Shown here: positions 20,766-33,059 of the stretch, in pieces
Numbering within the stretch: the stretch's first letter is position 1
How the letters are laid out: the number at the start of each line of letters is the position of its first letter
Source of the DNA: Vitrella brassicaformis
Taxonomy: Eukaryota > Sar > Vitrellaceae
Direction of reading: 5' to 3'
NCBI GenBank assembly: GCA_001179505.1
Contig: CDMY01000501.1
Coordinates: 17,106-63,796 of the forward strand
DNA: 46,691 bases
Made by a program: the position numbers and the translations under genes
Notes under the pieces: model-generated
Told to the model about the DNA's origin: nothing
What the model saw: the letters and a program-made list of their open reading frames with translations, nothing else
Database searches by the model: none

Positions 20766-21042
20766 GAGTGAATGAGAGGCAAACGGCTGTGTTCTTCTTC
20801 AGAATCTTCAGAGCGGGAGCAGCGAAAGCACCATGAGTGCTAAACCGCTCGGAAACTCTCAAGGGGACTCCAGATCTATGCCCGGGGAAGTTGCGAGCTC
20901 GGCGTCTGCGAACTAAGCTCGCTGACGCACTTCGTTCCTTCTCACGCAAAAGCGGCGGAGAAGTTCCGCAGCCGAGAACGGAGAGATGAAGTGACTCGTG
21001 AGATATCACGTCAACACGAGCGATCCACTCCCTCCTTTCTTG
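20766..21042. promoter_or_regulatory. Divergent intergenic region with paired GCGAGCT elements
   Basis: Lies between RNase Z (-) and the K+ channel (+). CTAAGCTCGC at 20913-20922 is the exact reverse complement of GCGAGCTTAG; a variant GCGAGCTCGG lies at 20893-20902 in the other orientation. Both sit roughly mid-gap. Confidence 0.45.
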
Positions 21043-22428
21043 ATGGCCGCCAACCGCGTTTCCACATCGGGACGCCACTCGTCCGTGGCGAGCACCGCCC
21101 CTTCTGGCGACTCTTCCGGCCTGAAAAGGACCGACTCCGGCACCTCGCTTGTGGCTGAAGAGCCTTACCTTCACCGTCCTGGGCTTGGGCTGGGGACGTC
21201 CTGGTGGGTTCGTCAGGTTTGGGGAGCGTCCAAGTATAGAAGGATCCTGGTGCGGCGGGCGAGGTGCGCCCAGGTCTTCCAGCAGATCTTCACCTGGGGA
21301 TTCATCATCTTCATTTTCTTCGTATGTGCAGCCGACACACAGCACAGAACAACACACACACACAGCTTGCCATGGGCGAGATGGGATGACTGTGGGATTG
21401 TATGTTTGTGTGTGATTGTGTGACTGTGTGACTGTGTGGTCCCCCTCCCCCCAGAGCGACATCTATCTGTTTGGTGTGGAGGATGAGCGGTACGGTGTGT
21501 GGCGGAGCCTAAAGTACCTCATCTTTGCGGTGCTGTGCGACGTGGCCCTGGTGCTGGCCATCCATGGCATCTATGCCCTCGTACGGGCCATCACCAAAAA
21601 GAGAGAGCGCATCGACGGCGTACTCAGATCAGCCTCTATGTGGTCAGCCAAGCCAAGGGCCTGGCCTTCTTCTCTCATCCTTCACCCATTCACCGACCCA
21701 TTCTCGTGTGTCTGTGTGTGCAGGGATCTGGACTACCTGGGCGGCGCGTCGGCCTCTCAGCTGGACTGCATGGACCCCATGGGCAGCGGACAACTGAGCC
21801 CTGCCCCCGTGCTGGCAGAGCGCTCCCACTCACACACACTCCGGATTGCCCACCCCGGCGGCTCATTCGGCAATGCTGCCAATGACAGCGGCGCTCACCT
21901 CGGGAGGCCGGCGAGCGGGCAGTGGATAAGGGAGAGGGACAGCACCGACGAGGTGCTGGCGACCGAGAGCTTCGCCGTCGACATGCAGACCATCCGCGCG
22001 GCGCCGCCCGAGGCGCAGAGCAGGAGAATCATTGGGCCTGAGCAGAAACGCAGCGAGTCCAGGCTGAAGCCGCGTACGTGAGCTCTGCATGCTCATCTGT
22101 CTGTCTGTCTGTCTGTCTGTGGGTCGAGAACACGTGTGGCGTTGGTGTGTGTGTGTGTGACTGGTCTGTTAACAGGTGTGCAGCGTTGCGGTGGCTTCCT
22201 GCGGTATAACAGGGTGGGTCGGCTGCTGAACGTGAAGATGCAGGAGGTGTCTGACCTGCCGGCGTATCACTTCGCGCGAATCAGCCAGACGCTGGGCTGG
22301 GCGGTCGTGTGGCTGTGGGCGAGTCGGTACCTGGACAGGGACAGCGCAATCGACCCGTGGAGCTATCACGTACGTGAGAACGATGCGTCTTGTTTGTCTG
22401 CGTAGGTGTGTTGGATCCTCCTCTCTCC

Positions 22429-22463
<35 letters not shown>

Positions 22464-24032
22464 TTTCTTTCAGGTGCCTGAAGAGTATGACAGCATAGAG
22501 AGGATATTCCTGTGGATCGTCTCGCTTGACTTCTGCTTCCAGCTGATCGTGGCCAAAGACAAGAAGCGATTCCTCAGTGAGTACCCCACACATTCCCCCC
22601 TCCCGCCCGTCACTCACAGCACCCACATGGCACATATCAAAACACGCGTTGCGTGTTGGATGTCAGTGCGGCGTCAGTCTCTGTTGGACTTTCTGACGCT
22701 GCCGGCCTTCCTGATGATCGTGCGGCTGATCGTGCTGCTGGTGCGGTGGTTCAAGCCGGACATCGGCGACGTCAACCCTGAGCACTACCTTCTCAACTTC
22801 GGCTTCATACGCTTCCTCAGGCGAGGATGGATGGATGGATGGCAAATGGCAACACACACTCACACACACATACACACACATACGCACACACTCTCTCTCT
22901 CTCCCTCTGTCCATCCATCAGGTTGACGGGCATCGAGCCGACGATGTCGCGTGTGGTGCCGTGGCTGTCGCCCATCCGGCGGCGTCTCATCTCGATCGTC
23001 TTCGGGCTGTCCTCCATCCTGCTGACCTTCAGCGGGGCGATCTTCTACTTCGAGGGCGCCCCCAATGCACCCGATGACGACGGAGGGACATACTTCCGCG
23101 GCATGTTCGACTGCATCTACTTCAGCATCGTCACGGTATACGACACGCCGCAGCTGGGCTTCGCTTCTTTCTCCCTTGGTGCATCCTCCCTCGTCTGTGT
23201 GTGTGTGTGTCTGTGTGTGTGTGTATGTATGTAGGTGTCGACAGTGGGTTACGGCGACTACACGCCCGAGATGTGGGAGAGCAAGGTTGTGGTGGTTGTG
23301 GTCATCATCCTGTGCCTCGCGTACCTGCCCACGGAGATCAGACACCTCGTCGACCTCACAAAGGCGCCCAAAACAATCATTGGTACGCTGCTCATACGCA
23401 CACACAGAGAGAGACAGAGAGAGAGAGAGAGAGGAATGCATGGCGCCATTCTCTCCCCTTATGTGATGTGTGTCCATCCACTCACTCCACGGTTGTCAGG
23501 TTCTCAGCCCACCGTGGGACAGCTGAGCGACATGATTATGATAAGCGGCAAGGTGCCCCCCGAGCAGCTGGCCGTCATCCTCAGCGAACTGCACAGCAGC
23601 CACTCGGCCGGCAACTCTTACAGCGGCGTCAAACCGTAAGCTAAGCAAGCCACTCCCACGCCCCACCCCTCCTCCGATGGTGTGTGTGTGTGTGTGTGTG
23701 TTGGCAGACGTGTGTTGGTGCTGACCTCCCGCGAGCCGAAGCTCTACGAGCACATTGTGGCTGACGCCTTGGCGCACTATAACCTGCGCGTGTGCGTCAA
23801 AAAAGGCGACTATGACGTAAGCACACACACACACACACGCAACAGCCTCAAGACAGAGGGATATGGTCATCTCCATCAATCCATCCATCCATCCACCCAC
23901 CCATCCCTGCAGGCCCGCGACTTGCGTATGTTGGCCACGCATGACGCCCGCGCAATGTTCCTGTTCAGCGACCACCAGGCCGCCGATGTGGTGCACGAGG
24001 ACAGACAGACCATCCTCAAGTGCCTCGGTATA

Positions 24033-24067
<35 letters not shown>

Positions 24068-27000
24068 GCCCAATGTCTGTCCCCAATGTCTGTCTGTCTG
24101 TCTGCAGGAGTGCGTAAGTTCGCCCGCACAGGCAGCCTCCGTCTGATGACGGTGCAGCTGAACCAGAGCGGCGCCAAGCAGCTGGCCCAGGACATGGGCG
24201 TTCACCACGTGGTCTGCTTCAACGAGCTCAAGATGAAACTCATCGCCAAATCGGTCGCGGGCTGCCCGGGGTTCGCGACGCTCGTGGCCAATGTCTTCCG
24301 CAAGCTCAGTAACGACCTGCTGCTGTTCAGCGCACGACGGCTGGGGCTGCCTGGCGAAGACGAGTACTTCCGAGGTCCGCTCTCGCACCCCACCCATCCA
24401 CTTATCCATCCATTTATCCATCTGTGTGTGGTCAGGAGCTGATTTCCAGCTCTACAGAGTCGTGTTCCCGCAGTGCATGGTGGGCCTCTTATTCCACGAG
24501 GTCGTCCGGGGCTTCTTCGAGTGCTTCCACGTCTTCCTCATCGGCGCCACCGCCTCCCAGCACCTCACATTCCTTAACCCATCCGACTGGAGGGTCGGAT
24601 CGCCATGCCCCTTCACCTCCACTCCCCGAAGGGTCGACGGCGTCATCCTCGCGCAGTCGCCCGAGGTGGTCGAGTACATTCAGTCGCTCACGAAGATCCC
24701 CTGGCGGATAAGGGGCGGAGGGAAGACACGGAAGGGCGGCAAAGGGGGTGGTGGTGGGGGTGGGGGTGGTGTGGCCCCGAGCAGCAGCAGACGGAAGGCA
24801 CTCACGCCGGTGTTCGTTGACGAGAGGGAGAGCACTGCTGGTGCCGCTGGTGGTGGGGATGATGGGCAGGTACGTAACGTACGTGAGGGACTGGTTTGCT
24901 GGGTGGAAACACGCCAGCACTCCCCTCCCTCCCTCCCTCCCTGTGTGTGTGTGTGTGTGTCGTTCACTGCAGGAAGTCAGACGAGCGTCGTTCCTAAAGC
25001 CGCCCTTCACGCCATACCCCTACGTACAAACGACCGCCGACAAAGAGAGAGACAAAGAGAAGGCAGCACCGCCCCCACCAGCGGCAGCCAAGGACGACAC
25101 CACGACCACGCCAGCATCGTCCCCAGTGACCAGACAGCAGCCGCAGCCGCAGCCCCATCCTCCGGCGCGTCAGGCGTCCATCGGTTCCGCCACCACAAGC
25201 CACGAGGACGGCAGCAAAGACGGCAGGCAAGGAGGCCCGAAAGGCTCCCGGTCCTCCACCCTCTCTCTCACCGAAGCGCCTGTGGCCCCACCACCCCCTA
25301 CACCGCTCATGGGCGACAGCAGCAAGGGATCGGCAGACAGAGACAGGGAGAGGGAGAGGGAGAGACAGCGCCGCAGCAGCAACGCAACGAATGCCACTTC
25401 TTTCGCCCCCGGCCCGCATGACAACAATGACGACAAGGCCTCCCTATCGGCCGTGTCAGCGGTGTCCGAAGCCTCGTGGAGCAACCCCCACAACGCCATG
25501 AGTGGGGGCATCGCCCGCGTGGCCGATCTGCAGGAAGCCAAGAATGCCGTCTTTGTGGATCCCTCCCGGCCCTTGATAGTTGTGTGCGGCTGGCCTAAGA
25601 CCATATCGGTCTTCTTCCGAGCGGTCCGGTCGTCGGGCAGGTTTAATGTGTGTGTCGTCGCGCCCCATGTGCCACCGTACTCCTCACTCAACGAGCTGCA
25701 GGCAAGGAAGAAAACTGCGGGAGGGAGGGAGGGAGGGAGAAATGCGCCCCCCACGGCCAGACACACACACACAAATGCCTCTCTCTCTTTGTGTGTGTGT
25801 GTGTGTGTGTCGTGTGCAGGGTTTCTCTGAGTGGGTTGTGCATATCGAGGGGTCCCCTCTGCGTCGGACGGACCTGCTGCGCGCCGGGGTGCTGAAGGCC
25901 TACAGCTGTGTGGTCTTCAACTGCCCCCACGGCTTCGAGGGCACCGAGCACACACACACCATCAGCACCACCACCGCCACCACAGCCAGACGCCACAAAG
26001 GAGACGACGCCGAGTGCATCCTCGTCGCCAAGAAAATAATGGTACGCATCTCCGACAGCAACCACACACCTATCCCTCTCTCTCTCTGCGTGTGTGTGTT
26101 TAGGCCATGAGAATGTCGCAAAAGAAAAAAGAGAAAGGCCTGCTGGTCAACCGCGCAGCGTCGAGCGGGTCTCTGTCCGGCCCCGAGCATCCCGCCTTAG
26201 CCGTCACCCACACCCACAGCACACGTCAGCACACTGTGCTCGAGAGTATGTTCGACGTCAACGACGTGGCCCTGCAGCTGCCCGAGTTCAACATAGTCAC
26301 CGAGCTCAACAAGGCGGAAAGCATCCAGTTCCTCGACCCCTCCCCCTGGTGCCCCGCCGCGAGCAGCCAGGACACCGAGGACCCAGAGACAGGGCATTCC
26401 GACCAGCTCAAGAGGGTTTTCTACATGGACTCCCCCGAGTATATGGCTGGCCACGTGTTTGTCGACGAGATGCTGTACCCTCTGGCCTTTCGAGTGCGGC
26501 CGGTGTTCCCCTACGCCATCGAGAGCAGCATCATTGACACGATGATCGAGGGCTTCGGCACCCAGGGGCGGACGCCTGTGCAGCTGATGAACATTGCGCC
26601 GCAGTTCCACGGTCAGCCTTTCAAGAAGCTCTTCCAGTACTCGGTTAAGCACGACGGCGTGATACCCATTGGGATACTCAAAGGTCTGTCTGTGGGGGGG
26701 TTTGTGGCCTGACACACACTACACCGAACGAGCCGGCATCTCTCTCTCTCTCTCCCCCTCCCTCTGTGTGTGTGTGTGTCCACCACGTCAGCTTTGGGCC
26801 CCGGCGCGTTGGCCTTCGTGTGCACTTGCCCACGAGCTGACTGCAAACTTGCCCCACACGACAGAGTAAAGCAGCAGAGCCCGGCGCGACACCGACCGTC
26901 ATCTCACTCTCTGTCTGTCTGTCTGTCTGTCTCTGTCTCTGTCACTGTCAGGTGTTCGCCATAGTCCCGGTGCGAATGCAGGACATCGAGCCCCCCGACC

Positions 27001-27875
27001 AGACGCAAGACGTCATGGAGATCCCCTCCCACCCCCTCTTCCCCTACCACCCACACACGCGCGAGAACCTCCTCCTCGCCGACAACCACGTCCTGCGCGC
27101 CCACTCGTTCACAGACTTTAATTTCACGACTATGGTCGACAATGGGGAGATTATCGGGGGTGCTGGCGGTGGGGGGCATGGTGCTGCTGGTGAGAGGGGG
27201 TTGGAGGGAAGCGGACCTGAGAGGCGGCTGTCGTCTCCCTCTCTCGCTGCGGCCAACAGTGGCGGGCTTCACCACGGGCGGCGTCGGAGGCAGCCGCAGC
27301 GGTCTGCAGAGATGAAGAAGCACGAGAGTGCGCATGAGCTGCAGACACTGGACCAGCAGCAGCAACAGCAACAGCAGCAGGGGGCGGCTGGTCTTGTCTC
27401 TTCTTCTGGTGTGGTGGTGGAGTCGAAGCTGAGTGCGGAGTTCCCCCACATCCCCTTCAAGCGCCGGGGGCCCTCAGACAACACCCCACACACGACGCCC
27501 ACCCCACTGCCGATGGTGCCGATGATGCCACTCGCTTCCTCTGCCTCCCCCTCCCCCTTGCCCCCCACCCCCCCGGTCGACAGGTCTCTCGTCGACACAG
27601 ACGAGAGGGAAAGAGATGCCGACAGCCGCCCCCACCCCCTCCCCCGGCCCACATACATGCGCCCACCAAGCCGCGAGACGAGTGGGGAGGGGGAGGGGGA
27701 GAGGGAGAGAGACGATGCGCATGCTGCCAATGGTCAGCACATGGCATCAGCCCCGCCTCAACCCCCGGCGACACCTCCAGGAGCGTCAGCAGCAGGGCCA
27801 GGTGGGTTGGGTCATGGCAAGAGGCCGGTGCAGTTCAATAAGGGGGCGAGGGGCTTCAACACCAGCACGGTGTGA
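21043..27875 (+). CDS. BK/Slo-like potassium channel with two RCK domains
   Basis: At least 18 exons from ATG 21043 to TGA 27873-27875. A Ser/Thr-rich N-terminus is followed by hydrophobic segments: VFQQIFTWGFIIFIFFV (S0-like), LIFAVLCDVALVLAIHGIYA, GWAVVWLWASRYL, IFLWIVSLDFCFQLIV, FLTLPAFLMIVRLIVLLVRW, ISIVFGLSSILLTFSGAIFY. The pore loop is YFSIVTVSTVGYGDYTPEMW; the codons of VSTVGYGDY occupy 23235-23261 right after an intron. RCK1-like sequence starts at VLVLTSREPKLYEHIVADAL, and RCK2 at PLIVVCGWPKTISVFFRAV. This is the layout of calcium-activated (BK/Slo) K+ channels. The RCK1-RCK2 linker is very long and low-complexity (Gly, Ser, Pro, Arg/Glu), as is the His/Pro/Gln-rich tail after VFAIVPVRMQDIEP. 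Single polypeptide model; internal exon ends are approximate. Confidence 0.88.
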
Positions 27876-28390
27876 CTGTGCGATGGATGGATGGATGGCG
27901 GTGTGGATGAATGGCATGGTGTGTTTGTTGTCTTTCCGCCCGCCTTGCGTGTGTGTTGGCCGAGTCGGTTAAATGAGTCAGGTGAGCCATTTGGTCTTTC
28001 TCTGTGAGTGTGTGTGTGCGTGTGTGTGTGTGTGCATCTCTATGTGTGCGTGCGTGCATGTCTGTCTGTCTGAGTAATGGTGTGTATCTTTTTTCATACC
28101 GCTGCTTTTTCTATCGTGCGAGGTGCTATATGGTCAAGAAGTAGGGCGTAAACGACAGACAGACAGACAGACAGGTGAGTGATCAAGTACTTAGGATAGA
28201 GTGGTGTGCGTGTGTGATTGTGTGGATGGATGGATGGATGTCGCTGCTGTACAATGGCAATGGCGATGGCCTTTATTCATTCTCACGTCGTGTACCTACA
28301 CGATTTGGACCGCCTGCCGTCAGACATTGGTCAAGAGGCTCGCCTCGCTCGATCCAGTCAACCCCCATCCCTCACCAGTCACCTCACTAC
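27876..28390. other. Convergent intergenic region, non-coding
   Basis: Space between the K+ channel stop and the RRS1 stop. It carries GATG, TG and CTGT/CAGA repeats. No gene was recognised. Confidence 0.5.
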
Positions 28391-28978
28391 TCACCTCTTG
28401 CTCTTGCCCTTCCCCCCCTTGCCCCCTATGCCCTTCCCCTTGCCCCCTCTGCCCCCCACGGCTTTTCCTTTCCTCACCTTCCCCCCCTTCACCTTGTTCC
28501 GCCTCGACCGCTCGGTCTCCTCCTCAAACGTGGCAATGTTGCCCGCCTTGCCCCGGTCGATCTCGCCCCCGCCCCCCTTGAACAGCCGGTGGAGGGTCTT
28601 CTGGTAGGACGCCTTCTCGTCACTCACTGGCTGAGGGGTCACCTGCACCAGGGAGGGCATGGATGCATCACAAACGTGTGTGTGACTGTGGGTGGGGGGG
28701 AGGGGGAGGGGGAGGGGGAGGGGTGCGACACGTGCCTTCCTGCGCTTCTTGGGTGGTGTCCTGGTCTCGCCGCGGGCGGTCTTGTCAAACAGACCGTATG
28801 ATGCCGTGGACACCTGGGCTCTGCAGGCACACACACAGAGCACAGAGGCAAGGCACATGGGTATGTGTGCAGTCTGAATGTGACACAAAGGCGCGGACCG
28901 TTTCAGGGACGTGCTGATGTCATCTTTTGGCTTCTTCCTGTTGGCCACGTCGCTTGCTAGATTCGCCACACCTGAAGC

Positions 28979-29010
<32 letters not shown>

Positions 29011-30117
29011 TGGTGCATATGCCTTGCTTGATGCACACGATGACTGTCTGACCTGCCGGGAGGCGTACGCCCGCCCCCTCGAGTTTGTTGCGCATCTCGC
29101 GGAGCTTCTGCTTGGCCTTGACGAGCTGCCGCTCCTCAGCGCGCTTCTGAAAGGGGTCCTCCAAGGGATCTGACACACACACACACCATTTGCCCACAGT
29201 GAGAGAGGATGTGATGGCTTGCCTTGTCCGTGTTTGACTTCGACGATGGGTGTGGCCTTGTCGAGGTTAGCCTTGAGGCTCTTGTAGCCCCACCGCGGCA
29301 CCCAGTCCTGCTTGACCTCGTCCCACACGATGCGGCTGCGCTTCCGCTTCACGATGCCCTTCGTCTCTGACCAACCAGTGGACGGGGCGGACCAATTCAA
29401 TCAGCCAAGCAACCCAAATATGTCAGTCAGTCATTATTTGACGCGCCCACCGGCAAACTTCTTCCAGCGCGTCTTCGCCTTCTGCTTGGGAATCTGCCAC
29501 ACAGACAGACAGATCCATGAGATAGATGAGCACCACAGCTTTCTGTGGTTGCCCGTGCACGTCCCACCTACCGGCAGCCTCCTGGGCAGCAGGTAGGTCG
29601 GCCGCGTCGGCAGGGTGGCCACCAGGCCCTCGTCCGTCATGTGCGTCGGCAGCCCGAACACTCTACACACACACGCACACACACACACACGATTAGACAC
29701 ACACATTTTGGCTTCCCAGGTTGACTCACCTGTTGACCAGAAGCTGGGCGTTGTCACGGGTCATGGAGTTCAGCCTACACACACGCAGAAGCAGCGAATG
29801 CAATGAACGCGTGACTGAGTCCCTTCCCCTCCTCTCAGTCACTGGTCATGCGATGGAATGGGGGTGATGTCGACGCCGAGGAGGTGCTGCAGGTCATAGC
29901 TCAGGTTGTCGGCCTTCTCGGGCACGGCGCTGCGACTGAATAACCACAACACACATCTCATTGTTTTCACACAATTGCATGCGCACATTCAGACAGACAG
30001 ACAGTACCTGGTCCGCAGTGGTGGCTGTCCGTCGGCCTTGTCCGCTTCTCTGCCCATCAGCCTCTTGGGCGTGAACCGCTGCATGGGGTCGTTCTGGGCA
30101 TCAGACTCTGACGCCAT
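28391..30117 (-). CDS. RRS1: Ribosome biogenesis regulatory protein RRS1
   Basis: Roughly ten short exons from ATG 30117 to TGA at 28391-28393. Family signatures: DNLSYDLQHLLGVDITPIP, LNSMTRDNAQLLVNRVFGLP, EGLVATLPTRPTYLLPRRLP, KAKTRWKKFAGGR, then KGIVKRKRSRIVWDEVKQDW and VPRWGYKSLKANLDKA. These match RRS1 (LPRxxPxPKxxTxWExFAxxKGI, WDExxxxWVPRWGYK). The C-terminus is Lys/Arg/Gly-rich (KGKAVGGRGGKGKGIGGKGG), typical of nucleolar proteins. RRS1 works with RPF2 to load 5S RNP on the pre-60S ribosome in the nucleolus. Head-to-head with the PIMT gene. Confidence 0.88.
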
Positions 30118-30300
30118 CCTTATTCAATCAGCTGGGCCGAAACAATCCTTGCCAGCCAGTCACTCACACAGGACGCCCTCCTGCGGCCTTCTTTCGCCTC
30201 TTTCCTCCGTCGGATCTGTTGCGAGCTTGAGAGAATGGCGAGCTTAAATCTTCCCAGCAGCAAAGGAGCGACCTCCCGTGTGACACCATGCCTGTGCACG
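30118..30300. promoter_or_regulatory. Divergent promoter with two tandem GCGAGCTT elements
   Basis: In a 183-bp gap between two ATGs, GCGAGCTTGA lies at 30221-30230 and GCGAGCTTAA at 30238-30247, 17 bp apart in the same orientation. Confidence 0.45.
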
Positions 30301-32399
30301 ATGCGTGAGCACCGCTGCGCATTCTTCCTGCTCGCGGCCCATTTCATCTTTGTTTTCGGCTGCTCCGCCAGCATCCTCCTTCTCCGTAAGCTCACCCTCA
30401 CGCCAGCGGCCGTCGGGCGGCCATCCTCATCACACGCTGCTTGTGTTGTCTTTGGTAGTGTCCTTGCTTTCGTCCTCACCGACTGCCGTCGAGGGCGCTG
30501 CATTCAACTTGGGCGTGACTGATCATACGACGCCAGAGGTGTGCCTCCACCGGTCGTTCAGCGCCTCGCCGCTGTGTCGCTCGCTCAGCCACAGCCACAG
30601 CCTCAGCCACAGCCAACAGGGCATCTGTCATAATTCGCTGTTTCAGTTGCTGCACCTGCCGTCGGTGTCTTCGAGTCGGGTGATCCCTGCTGTGGCCAGT
30701 GCTGCACCTGCACCACCTGCTGCTGCTGCTGGTGCCGAGAAGGAGCCGTATATTTACCGCCCGCGCATGGAAATGGCTTGGAGGTGAGAGCGAGAGAAGA
30801 GGGCTGAGGGAGGGAGGGAGGGAGAGAGCGTGATATGATGTGTTGTGATGTGTTGTGTTGTGTTGTGGTGGTTGTATGCAGGGCGACAGGCCACTCCCAT
30901 TTGGACCTGCTCAACAACCTCCGCCAGGAGGGCATCCTCAAGACCAACCGAATCTTTGACGTCATGAGCAAAGTCGACAGAAAGAAGTACGTCAAGGACT
31001 TCCCCTACCAGGACTCACCTCAGCCAATCGGTGGGTACGCACAGCACACAGACACACACATAGAAACATGGCCGGCAGGCGGGAAGGGGAAGGGTGTGTG
31101 TGTGCGCATGTGTGTGTGTGTGTGAAGGTTGGGGGGCGACCATTTCTGCGCCGCACATGCACGCCGCTGCGCTCGAGTATCTGTCCGACCAGCTGCAGCC
31201 CGGCAACTCGGCACTCGACGTTGGTACGCCAAGATACTCATACGCACAGGGCCACCACGACACACAGAGATACACACAAATGGCCGACGGCGAACACGAC
31301 AAAACACACGTGTGTGATGTCCCCGATGTGTGTATTGTGTGGCATTGTGTGATAACTTTCAGGGTCTGGCACTGGGTACCTGACCACGTGCATGGTGCGC
31401 ACACGGCGGGCACTCTCTCACACACACAGAGGAGGGGGGGTGCACGTGTGTCTGTCTGTCTGTCCGTGGCTCTGTATGTATGTGGTCACTGTGGTGCGTG
31501 TGTGGGTGCAGGCGCGGCTGTGCGGATTGGTGGACGACAAGAATGAGGTGCACCACGACCTTGGCAAGGTGGTCGGCATCGACTATGTCAAACGTAACCA
31601 CCGCACCGCACACAGGCAGACAAACATGCACCCTCGATCGCTTTCGTGCCTCCCTCCCTCCCTCCATGCGTTACTTAGTGTGTGTGTGTGTCTGTGTATG
31701 TGTGTTGGCTGTTCCACCGCACACACAGCTCTGGTAGAGATGTCGGTCGACAACGTCAAGAATGACTTGCCCAAACTCATGGAGGCGCCAAACTTCAAGG
31801 TGGGTCATCAGCGATTGGGACACACGCACCGGGAGGCACTCATTGTTGACGCGTGTGTGGTGATTTGATTGTATGTGTGTGTGTGTGTGTGTGATTGCCT
31901 CCTACCTACAGTTGCTGGTGGGTGACGGCTGGAAGGGCTACGCCGAGTTCGCTCCCTACCACGCCATTCACGTGGGGGCCGCCGCAAGAGTCGTCCCACA
32001 GGTGAATAGATTAATGGAGTCATGCCGCCGACTTATGTACTGGACACACCAATTCCTGCCCTGCATCCTCTCTCTCTCGTATCATGTGGGCAATGTATTT
32101 ATGCTATGCGTCAATCAAATCAGGCGTTGGTCGATCAGCTGGCTGTCGGCGGCAAGATGATCATTCCCCTCGGCCCCTCTGGCGGCGCACAATACCTCAC
32201 GGAGGTCACCAAAGACGAGAGCGGACACGTCAAACAACGACAGCTATTCGGAGTGGTCAGTCAGACAGCGAACACCAGGGCACAGCACAGCACAGCACAC
32301 GGACCCATTGCAATCGTTGCCTGTGGTGTGTGCATGTGTGTGCAGCGTTATGTGCCGCTGGTAGAGGACACGAGCGGTGGTGGGCGATGGAGATTCTGA
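30301..32399 (+). CDS. Protein-L-isoaspartate O-methyltransferase with signal peptide
   Basis: Exon 1 (30301-30385) joins exon 2 (30459 on) to give a hydrophobic N-terminus ([20 protein letters not shown] then ASILLLLSLLSSS) and a GAAFNLG motif: a signal peptide, probably followed by a plastid leader. The enzyme part: [48 protein letters not shown] (SAM motif I, split by an intron at about 31213-31362), [62 protein letters not shown]. It repairs isoaspartyl residues in aged proteins using SAM. TGA at 32397-32399. Targeting outside the cytosol is inferred from the leader. Confidence 0.88.
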
Positions 32400-33059
32400 T
32401 CGAGCAGTCGTAGGTAGACGCACTATAGGCAGGCAGGCAGGCAGGCTGGCCACGCAGGAGACAGACGACAGATTCATTCAGACACCCACATGGCTGCCTG
32501 CCTGCGATGAGTAGAAGAGTGCAGTGCGTAGGGATAGCTTCATTCATGTCGATGTGGGTGCGCCAGCCGTCTTTTTCTCGCGGTGTGGCGGCGTGTACGT
32601 CTTTTTCGTTCGTCGGCCGGTTATATATCTAACATGGACCCCTTGTGTGTGTTCATAGGAAACGAAGGCGACTGACTGTTTTTGGTCTCTCTGCATCTCT
32701 CTATTGGTGGACGCCAGTGGTCTGTATGTGATTCCATGTGGCCAGGGGATGAAACAAAGACACACAGTGCATATGCCATTTTTCCGTGAGTTGGCTGGTT
32801 AAGAATCAGATAGTCAAGATGTTCAAAAACCGCAAGCGCACACACACGGGGCGTTTTGTACATGTAAGATCATCATATACCGACTCGGTCCGTGGCGAAA
32901 AACTGGCCACTGCACGAATTTGCATATGGCCAGGACTTTCGATGTCTTTTCGGTCGTGTTGTGCGTCTGTGCGCACGTCTTCGGTTAGCATCAGCAGTGA
33001 TTCAGCATCTAGGTCACGTCGAGAGTCGAGGTGCCAGTGAGACGCCAAGTTGTGAGACG
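32400..33059. other. Non-coding stretch after PIMT
   Basis: 3' UTR and intergenic sequence with GGCA and CAGA repeats. No convincing gene; the open frames have shadow-like composition. Confidence 0.4.

Noticed and set aside
20998-21042. An in-frame extension of the K+ channel upstream of ATG 21043
   Set aside because: It would have to start at GTG; the first ATG in frame is 21043 and the region contains the divergent-promoter element.
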